The notes under the pieces: model-generated
The model's database searches: none
Told to the model about the DNA's origin: nothing
The model's input: the letters and a program-made list of their open reading frames with translations, nothing else
Position numbers and translations under genes: made by a program
Source of the DNA: Streptomyces sp. NBC_00820
GTDB taxonomy: Bacteria > Actinomycetota > Actinomycetes > Streptomycetales > Streptomycetaceae
Direction: 5' to 3'
Assembly (NCBI RefSeq): GCF_036347055.1
Contig: NZ_CP108882.1
Location: forward strand, 6,436,001-6,500,000
DNA: 64,000 bases
In this document: piece by piece, positions 15,589 through 24,400 of the stretch
How the letters are laid out: each line of letters starts with the position of its first letter
How positions within the stretch are numbered: the first letter of the stretch is position 1

Positions 15589-18465
15589 TCACGCCTCGTG
15601 TCCGGCGGCCGTGGCGGGAGCGCCGGGGCCGGCCGCTGCCGCGTTCAGGCGGGCGGAGAACCCCCGAGCCGTCCAGGCGGGGCGGGCGGCGCTCGGGCGC
15701 AGAGCCGCCGAGATCACGTCGGCGAGCGGCTGGGAGACCCCGTGCGCGGCGAGGACGCCGGGGGCCTCGACGGCGGCACCGTGGTACGGCGGATCCTCAC
15801 CGGTGAGCAGCCAATGGGCCACGGCGGCAAGGGAGTACAGGTCGCAGGCCGGCACCCGGCGGGCGTCGCCGTCGCGGATCTCGGGCGCCACGTAGGGCGA
15901 CGGGAAGCGCGAGAAGAGCTGGGAGACCGAGGCGGTGGACGCCTGGGGCACACGCATCCACTCGAGCATGGACACCTTGTAGTACGGCTCGTCCGGGGGT
16001 GAACCGGGCGGCGGCGTACACCGGTAGGCGGAGTCCGGGGAGAGGTCCCGCAGGATGACGTCGCCGGCGTGCAGCTCGGCCACCGCGGCCGCGAGTCCGG
16101 CGACGACCTCCGCGGCCCGGGCGGCGGGCAGGGGAGCGGGAAGCCGTCGTACCGGGTCGTCGTGTTCCCAGACGTAGGCGATGAGCAGGTGCGGTTCGAC
16201 CTCGGAGGTGTCCCTGGGCAGTTCCACCGGCCGGAAGACGCGGCGGGCCAGCGCCGGCCGGGTGCCCAGCAGCCGCGCCACCTCGTGCGTGCGGCCGCTC
16301 AGCGCGCGGCGCAGGCGGACGGCCTCGGCGCGGGGCAGGGTGGTCATGTTCTCGCCGATGATCCTGAGGTAGTGGGGCAGGCCGTTGGCCTCCGCCCGGA
16401 ACGCCTGCCAGCCGTCGCCGAGGGCGTGCGGGGACTCCAGACGGAAGCCCGAGAGGACCGGTGGGGTGGCGATCTCGCCGACCAGGCGTCGGAGACAGTC
16501 GGCGAACTCGGGTGGGCGGTGGTCGCCGGGCGCGATCCGGCGTACCCGTGCGAGCAGGTCGGCGGGGTTCTGGGCGACCAGTACCGCGGCGTCCGCGGAA
16601 CCGGGGTCGGCGAGCGCCGGCACGCGCGGGACGGCCAGCAGACAGGCGGTGCGTCCCGGCCAGCCGATCTGCCGCTTGAGGGCCGGGGCGAGTTCGCGCA
16701 GCAGCGGAAGCGGCGAATGACTGGTGTAGGCACGGGTCACGCCGGGTCCGGGCGGCCAGATCGCGGCCGCCGGGTCGAGGCCCTCGGGCAGCCGCCAGTT
16801 CTTGCACTCGACGGCGATCAGGACATCCCCGCGCAGGATCACGCAGTCCACGTCGGTCGGCCGGCCCCGTCGTTCGGCACGCGCGGCGACGATCACGGCG
16901 TCCGCCGGGTCGAGGCCCTTGGCCAGGACGTGGGCGACCGTCCGCTCCTGCTCCGTCTGGTACGGACCGAGCTGATAGAGGCGTGCCCCGCGCGCCGGCG
17001 AGGAGACCACGGCCGGCGGCCGAGGCTGATTCCCGGCCCGCGACGGCGCGACGGGGGAGGCAGGCGCGACGGCAGCGGCAGGAGCGGCGGGGGAGGCGGT
17101 GGCCGCGGCAGCGACAGGCGCGGCGGGCTCACCGGAGGCCGCCGCCGGTACTACCGCTGAGCCGTCGAGGAGCGCGAGCAGCGCGGTGGCGGTGGGGCGT
17201 TCCCCCTGGCGGCCGAGGCAGCGTTCCAGGGCACGGCGCCACACGCCGGGCACGTCCGCCGGGAGCCGGGGCAGGTCGGCCGGCGGATGCTCCCCGGCCC
17301 CGGGGCCGAGCAGCAGCGCCAGCGTGACGGTGGCCCAGGACCACAGGTCCGCCGCCTGTGGAGCCGTACGCTCCGCTCCCTCCCGGATCTCCGGCGCCAC
17401 GTGCGCGTCCCGCACGGCGGAGCGCAGGAGGTCCGTGCCGCCGCCCTGGCCGCCGATGCGCGCGTAGGCGGCGCCGATCAGGGTGACCGTCCGGCCGTCC
17501 TCGTCGGGGAAGACGAGCTCGGGCCTGATCGCCTGATGCACGACGTACCGGGCGTGCCGGTCGGCGATGGTGCGGAGCAGGGCCAGGGAGTGGCGCAGCG
17601 CCTCGTGCGCGGCCAGGCCGGTGTGCAGGAGGGCGCCGAGATCGGGGCCGGCCGGCAGCGGCAGGGGGACCACGAGACGGGTCCCGTTCTCCACGGTGAA
17701 CGGGGCGAGCACCGGGCCGGACGCCGACCGGTGGGCGACGTCGTGGTCGCGGCGCGCGCCGTAGCGGGTCTTGGTGTCGTTGGGCCCGATGACCAGGGCC
17801 ACCCGCTGGTCACGGCCGGCCGGATCGCTGTGGACGCCCTCGTGGACGACCCAGGTGTCCTGGTAGGTGAGCACCCGCCCGCGGTGGTAGCCGTTTTCGG
17901 GCCAGTTCCGCGTGCGGCGGCTGTGGAGACGGCGGCGCAGCTCCTCGGGGCCGGCCGTCGGACGCCGGCCCTGCGCCAGGCCGGCCAGCCAGGAGTCCAG
18001 CGCGCTCAGCGCCACCAGCGGGTGCCCGGGGTCCCGTTCCACCGCGGAGACGTCGACCTCGTCGTAGTGGACGACGACGCCCTGGGTGCCGATCCTGCGG
18101 CCCAGCTTCGTGTAGAGGACGGACTGCTTGTGCCGGATACGGGCGAGCGGGTTGGGCACGACGGTGCGCACCGCGCCCTGTTCGTGGTGCCAGTGGTAGG
18201 CCGCGTAGTGGCCCAGCACCCTGCCCGCCTCGGCGGGCAGCAGTTGCACGACGACGGCGGCGCCGGGCAGCAGCACCACCGCGTCGTCCTCCGTCGGGTA
18301 GGAGTACGACGCCTCCTCCCCGGCGGGCGAGTGGTGCGGCAGGACGATCCGGCCGGGCCGCGCGGACAGCGCCGCGCTGAGCCGGGCGGGCCAGCCGGAG
18401 CCCGCGGGGCCCGGCTTCGGTACCGGACGCGGTCCGGGGACGGGGCTGGAGGCGGGGGCGGTCAT
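15589..18465 (-). CDS. kinase-like/NERD/kinase-like protein
   Basis: A 958-residue protein. Residues 1-~230 are unassigned. Residues ~240-420 are kinase-like but degenerate: the catalytic loop reads VHQAIRPELV near 310 with no catalytic Asp. A low-complexity Ala/Pro linker (~440-490) follows. Residues ~495-680 are a NERD domain with PD-(D/E)XK residues Asp540, Glu553 and Lys555 (VDC and AVECKNW). Residues ~700-940 are a second kinase-like domain with Asp807 in ILRDLSPDS but no clear DFG. NERD plus kinase recalls PglW of the Pgl/BREX type 2 phage defence system. The ATG overlaps the stop of the giant upstream gene by 4 nt, so they form one operon. Confidence 0.8.
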   Translation of the reverse strand: MTAPASSPVPGPRPVPKPGPAGSGWPARLSAALSARPGRIVLPHHSPAGEEASYSYPTEDDAVVLLPGAAVVVQLLPAEAGRVLGHYAAYHWHHEQGAVRTVVPNPLARIRHKQSVLYTKLGRRIGTQGVVVHYDEVDVSAVERDPGHPLVALSALDSWLAGLAQGRRPTAGPEELRRRLHSRRTRNWPENGYHRGRVLTYQDTWVVHEGVHSDPAGRDQRVALVIGPNDTKTRYGARRDHDVAHRSASGPVLAPFTVENGTRLVVPLPLPAGPDLGALLHTGLAAHEALRHSLALLRTIADRHARYVVHQAIRPELVFPDEDGRTVTLIGAAYARIGGQGGGTDLLRSAVRDAHVAPEIREGAERTAPQAADLWSWATVTLALLLGPGAGEHPPADLPRLPADVPGVWRRALERCLGRQGERPTATALLALLDGSAVVPAAASGEPAAPVAAAATASPAAPAAAVAPASPVAPSRAGNQPRPPAVVSSPARGARLYQLGPYQTEQERTVAHVLAKGLDPADAVIVAARAERRGRPTDVDCVILRGDVLIAVECKNWRLPEGLDPAAAIWPPGPGVTRAYTSHSPLPLLRELAPALKRQIGWPGRTACLLAVPRVPALADPGSADAAVLVAQNPADLLARVRRIAPGDHRPPEFADCLRRLVGEIATPPVLSGFRLESPHALGDGWQAFRAEANGLPHYLRIIGENMTTLPRAEAVRLRRALSGRTHEVARLLGTRPALARRVFRPVELPRDTSEVEPHLLIAYVWEHDDPVRRLPAPLPAARAAEVVAGLAAAVAELHAGDVILRDLSPDSAYRCTPPPGSPPDEPYYKVSMLEWMRVPQASTASVSQLFSRFPSPYVAPEIRDGDARRVPACDLYSLAAVAHWLLTGEDPPYHGAAVEAPGVLAAHGVSQPLADVISAALRPSAARPAWTARGFSARLNAAAAGPGAPATAAGHEA

Positions 18466-21400
18466 GCGCGGGGGATCTCCCTCAGTGCGGCGGCCAGTTC
18501 CTCGGCGTTCTGGAAGCGGCGCTCGGGGCGTGCGAGCAGCGCCTTGCGCAGGAGACCCGCGAGCTGCCAGGACGTCTTGTCCTCGATGTGGTCGAACTCC
18601 ACGTCGACGATCTGCGGGTCCATGGCGCCGAGATCGCCGAGGGCCAGGTCGCTGAGCGTCCTGCGCCGGGGATGGACGAGCTTGAACAGGGTGGCGCCCA
18701 GGGAGTACGCGTCGTCCCGGGGCGAGACACCGGAGGGCCCCTGCGGGCTGCCCGCGTCGAACCGCCGCTCCTCGGGCGCGTAACGGGGGTCGAAGGCATG
18801 GTCGGTGAGGATCGGGCTGGGCTCGCCGCCGAGGTTTCCGCCGCCCCAGTCGAGGACGGTCACCCGCCCGTCGGGTGCCAGGACGAGGTTCTCCGGCTTG
18901 ACGTCCCCGTGGGTGAGCGCGCCCTCGCGGTAGGCGCGCGCGATGATGTCCGCCGCGTCGGTGATCCAGCGCACCGCCTGCTCCCAGACGTAAGGGAGCC
19001 GGTCCGCGTCGCGCATGACCTCGTCGAGGGTGCGGCCGTCGGTCCATTCGAAGACGAACCAGCGGCCGTCGACCACGGGGTGCTCCCGCAGCAGTTGGGG
19101 CGCGCTCTTGCCCACGCTCCGGTCCAGCGCCGCGAACCGGTCACGCAGCGCCGCGAGGACGGTCTCGTCGCGGTCGGGGTTGAGGAGCTTGGCGACGGCG
19201 CTGCGACCGCCCTTGAGGGTGACCCTGCGGGTGGCGGGGAACTCGTAGACCGTCTGCTCGCCCAGCGGCGCCCCCACGACGAACCCCGCGCCGCGCAGCG
19301 CCTCGGCGGGGTCGCCGGGCGGGTCGTCGGCCAGGTCCTCCGCCGTGTCCGGCACCGGGACGGGGGCGGGCCGGGCCGCCTCCCGGGCCTGTGCCTTGAG
19401 CCGCTGTCTGGCGTCCCGCTGCTTCAGCCAGATGTAGATCAGCATGTTCGACCACACCCAGTCGCTGTGGCCGTAGCGGCGGATGAGGCCGAGTTCCTTG
19501 ATCCGGTCCAGTCCGCGGTCGACCTCCGGACGGGTCGCCAGGTCGACCGTGTCGCCGTCGATGGTGGGTTCGTCGGGAGCCGTCTCGTTCTCCAGCAGGT
19601 AGGCGATCGCCTCCCCCACACCGGGCTCCCGCTCCATGTCCGAGAACGGCTTGCTGACCTCCGGCCGTTCGACCAGGGCCTGGGCGGCGGACTCGACGTC
19701 CTCGAGGGTGATGATGGAGGCCTTCCGGCCCGCCAGCAGCTTGGCCAGCTCCTCACCCATGCAGTGGACGTGGTACGGGTAGCCGCCGGTGTACTCCACC
19801 ACGCGCTCGACGACCGCCCGGTGCAGGAAGACGCCCTCGTCGAAGCCCCGCTCGAAGATCATCCGGGCCTGTTCCGGCTCCATGAACCCGACCGGGAACT
19901 CGCGGATCTCGTCGGTGAGGTTGCTCCCGTGCGGCACCAGCCGCGCCTTGAGGCTCTCGAAGCTGCAGGACCCCAGGGTCAGCAGCAGGAGCGGCATGTC
20001 GGGGTCGCTCGTCATGGCCCGCAGCTGGTCGCCGAGGTGGGCGATCGGCTGACCGGACTCGTGGACCCGGTCGAGCAGCGTCTGGAACTCGTCGATCATC
20101 AGGAGCAGACGCCAGCCGTCGAGGCCCTCCAGCCGTATGCCGGTCAGCCAGGTGCCGAACTCGTAGCCCGTGACGGGCAGCGTCCGGTCCCAGGACGCCC
20201 CGGGCCACGCCTTCTGCACGCCCCGGCAGATCTGGTCGGCGAGCCACTTCCACAGGGACACATTGTGCAGATGGCTCCAGCTCTCGCCGTTGACCTCCAC
20301 GGCCAGCACCCCGGGCAGCGGCCAGTCGGCCTGGTCCTCGGGGAGCGGGTGTGCCAGCAGCGAACGGGCCAGCGTGGTCTTGCCCACCTGCCGCGGACCG
20401 TGCAGGAACCGTACGGGAGCCGCCTGGCGGTTGCGGTAGTGGTGGCGCAGCTGGGTGAGTTCGGCCTCACGCGGCACCCGGATCCGCTGGTCGGCGGGGC
20501 TGCCGGCGGCGAACGCGTGCCCGGCGAGCTTCTCCGCCCAGCTACGGCGCTCGACCGGGAAGGGCAGGCTCAGCTTCTCCGCCTCGGCCGTGTCCGGGCG
20601 GTAGACCCAGAAGTCCAGTTCGACCCGGTCGACGCCGTACAGCTCGTCCACCCGGAAGACGACCTGTTGCCTGCGGCCCTGGGCCAGTTCCACCTCCGTG
20701 TACGGAGACCCGTTGCAGCCGATCCGTACGCGTCCCTCGTCCTCCTGCGGTTCCACGGTGAGGTGCACGTGCAGGGGGCCCTCGTCGTGGCACCACAGCT
20801 CCGACTCGGCCACCAGGAAGGCCGCGGCGATCCGCGGCGGCAGCAGGCGGCGGCCGGACTCCTCCCAGAGCCGGTAGGTGACCATGCTGACCCGCTGGGA
20901 GGCGTCGCGCAGCGGGCGGTCGCCGACCCGGCTGGTCAGCTTCCTGGCCTGCCGGCGCAGGACCATCAGGCGGGCGCGGCCCTCCTCGGTGCTGATGTCC
21001 TGGGCGAGCTGGTGGTACCAGACGTCCACCAGCTGATCGACGGTCGCCTGGTCCTGGCCGCCGGCGGCGACGGAGCGCACCGACTCCACGACCCGCTCCA
21101 GCCGGTGGGCCGCCTCCTGCCGGGCGTTGACGACGTCGGAGGCCTCGAAGGAGACCAGGTCCGCGTTGAGGTCGAACAGGAGGCTCTCCTGCGCCACTTC
21201 GTCACCGCGCAGGATCTCCAGCTCCCGGGTCCGCATCGGCAGGTCCAGATCCTGCTTGGTGGTCAGGGCCTCCTGGTGCAGGGCCGGGTCGCCGCTGCTG
21301 CGGGCCGCCTGGATCCACTCCTCGACGGCGGGCGCCAGCCGCGGACGCCCGGGGGCGTACGCCAGTTCATGGACGACCTCGCGGTAGGCCTGCGCGGCCT

Positions 21401-24400
21401 CGGCGCTCTCCCCGTCCTGCCAGAGCATCCGGGCCCACAGCCACCGTGCGTCCGGGGACACCGCGCGCCGCTGTTCCAGCAGGGTGCGCATCACCCGCAG
21501 CCGGCGGTGCGAGGGCTGGTCCCGCCCGAGTTCCGCCGAGCGCGCCTCCGCCAGCTTCTTGAGCGGGCCGGCGCCGAGGAGGCCCCGGACCAACTGGAGG
21601 TGGTCGGGGCGGCGCTCGCGCAGCGACGCCGCCACGATCTCGTTGACGTGCTGGATCGGCGGCATCAGGCTCCGGTACGCCTCCGCGACCAGTTCCTGGT
21701 CCCTGGCGTCCTGCCCCAGCAGCAGGGCGACCACGCCGAACATGCGCGCGAGGCCCGGCGGGCGGTCGGTGGCCACGGACAGCAGGGTGCGGCCCGCGGC
21801 GAGGGGGTCCCCCAGACTGTGCAGCTCGAGTCCGGCCTGCGCCAGCGGCAGGTCGGTACGGCCGAGGCCGAGATCCTCGTCGCGCATCCGGGCGATCTCC
21901 TCGATCGCCCCGGCCGGACCGCCGACGGCGTGGGCCAGCGCGACCCGCGGACGGATGAAGGAACTGCTGAACGCGAACCCGTCGACGAGTTGCCGGGCCA
22001 GGGCGTGTTCCTCGGTGTGCAGCAGGGCCAGCACCAGACCGGAGGCGACCACCTCGTTGCGCGGGTGGGCGTCGTAGGCCGTACGCCACGCGTCGGCCGC
22101 CTCGCGCCAGCGCTTCTCCTGCGCCGCGGTGAGGCCCGTGGTGAAGGCGGCGGCCGCGACCGGGCTCATCCGCATGAGGAGTTCGGGGCTGAGCGGCCCG
22201 GGCGCCGGCCGGACGAAGCGCTCGGCCTCCCCGGCCAGTCCCGCGATGAGGCGCTCGTAGTCGGCACGCAGCAGCAGGGTCTGCTGCTGGAACCGGGGGG
22301 TGCCCGGTTCGCTGCCGCGCAGTGCGTTGCGGAACGCGTCGCTGAGGCGGCGGTTCTCCCACTCCTCGGGCTTTGCCCGCAGCGGCGCGGCCGGGGACGG
22401 CTCCTGTACGGCGCCGAGCCCGGAGGTGTGCGGAGCGGCCCCGTGCGGAGCGGAACCGTCCGGAGCGCTGCCGTCCGCTGAGGAACCGTCCGGAGTGCTG
22501 CCGTCCGGGGCAGTGCCGTCCAGAGCACTGCCGTTCGGAGCGGAACCGTCCGGGGAAGGTCCCGAACCGGGAAGTACCGACCGGGCGATGACGGAGGCAC
22601 TGCTCGGGGTGAGCAGCCCGCGGGGCGACGGCCGGCCCACCAGCCGGAAGATCTCGTCCACGTCCGCCCTGTCCTCCGCCCCCAGCGCCGTCCAGCTGCT
22701 GATCTGTGCCTCGATCTCGAGCGTGTCCGCGGCCTGCTCCAGCAGGCCCAGCTGGGCGTACGCCGTCGCGATGTTCCAGGCCGCCATGGAACCGGTCCAG
22801 AGCCGGTCCGCGTACCTCCGGTACAGCTCCAGGGCCTCTTCGGCGCGGCCCGCGGTGACCAGGGTGCCGAGCGTGTGCGGGTAGGCCAGCACCTGTCCGG
22901 ACTCCAGCGCGGCGCACCAGAGGTCGGCGGCCGCTCCGGGGCCGCGCAACTGCTCCAGCTCCTGCGCCTCGTGGAGAGGGGCGGGACCGTCCTCCGGGCG
23001 GGACGGCAGCACCAGGTGCGAGCGGCGGGGCAGCAGCCGTACGGCCCGGCCGGGGTCGGGGCGCAGCGGCTGCGCGGGCAGCGGCGGGGTGGTCCGGGCG
23101 ACGAGCCGGTCGGCCTCCTCCTCCTGCCCGTTGCCACGCAGCAGCCCGACCAGCCGGTGCCGGATCCTGGGCCGCAGGGTCGGCTTGCACTGCTCGGCGA
23201 ACTCGGTCAGCAGCCGGATGGCCTCCCGGTGGTCCCCGGAGTCGTCGAGCGCCGAGGCGAGCCGCTCGACGAGTTTGGCGTCGCCCCCGGCCACCACCTG
23301 CTCGACGAGCCCGGCCGGGGCCTCCAGGTCCGGTTGCTCGGCGACCCGGTCGATCAGCAGGTCGAGCAGGGTCAGACAGACCCAGGGCGCCGTGCGTTCC
23401 AGCTGGCGGGCGACCGCCAGGACCGGCGACGGGCCCCGCTCGTCGAGCAGCTGCCGGGCCGGCTCCAGCAGCGAGGCCTTGTTCTGGCGGCCGTTCAGCG
23501 CCTGCTGGACGATGTGCTGTTCCGGCGTCGGGGCGGTGTGGCCGACGCCCGGCGCCCGCGGCCCGTTGGGTACGTGCGGGAGCCCGATCCGCCGGTCCAG
23601 CTGTGCGATCCAGTCGGCGGGGCCGCCCAGCGCGCCGGCCTGCCGCCGCATGTCCAGGGCGACGTTGGGCCGTCCGGCCGCGACCGCCACCAGACCGGCC
23701 TCGTAGCAGAGCCGCCAGTCGTCCTCGCCGAGTGCGCGCCGCTGGGAGACCAGGGCGAGCGCGTCGTCCAGCCGTCGGCTCTCGCGCCAGATCTTCATCA
23801 GCAGCAGCCGGCCCGGGGTGCGGGGCGCGGCCTCGACCAGGGCACGCAGCAGCCATTCGGCGTCCCGCAGCCGGCCGACCGTGAAGAGGCGCTTGGCGAG
23901 CGACTCGAAGTGCTGCACGGTGGTACTGCTGATGCGGGCGGGCGGCCGGGGGGCGGCCGAGGGACTGTGCGGGGACGGCGGCACCGGAATGCCGGCCGCG
24001 GCGAGGCGCTCGGCGACGAGCGGCCACACCGCCGGCGGCGGCTGGTCCCCGGTGCCGAGGGCCCTCTCCAGGTCGCGGGCGGCGCCCTCCGCGTCCCGCA
24101 GGAGTTCCCGCGCGCAGGCGCGGTTCCACAGCAGCCAGCCGGAGGCGTCGGCGGGCAGCAGGCTGTCGGCCCAGTCGCCGGCGAGGTCGGCGTCACCGGC
24201 CCGGCAGGCCCAGCCGACGGCGCACGCCGCGGCGGCCTGCGCGGCGGCACCGTGGGCGTCGGCGGCCCAGTCGGCGAAGCCCTGCGCGGCCTCCGACGGG
24301 TTCTCGATCCGGGTCAGCGCGGACAGGAGCCCCGCGGGCAGGCTGTCCGTGTCCAGTGCCAGCAGGTCCTCGTGCAGCAGGATGGGCGGCAGGCTCCCCG

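Noticed and set aside
18588..22481. A 1297-codon + strand open frame opposite the AAA and kinase parts
   Set aside because: Same reason: antisense shadow of a gene with clear Walker and kinase motifs.
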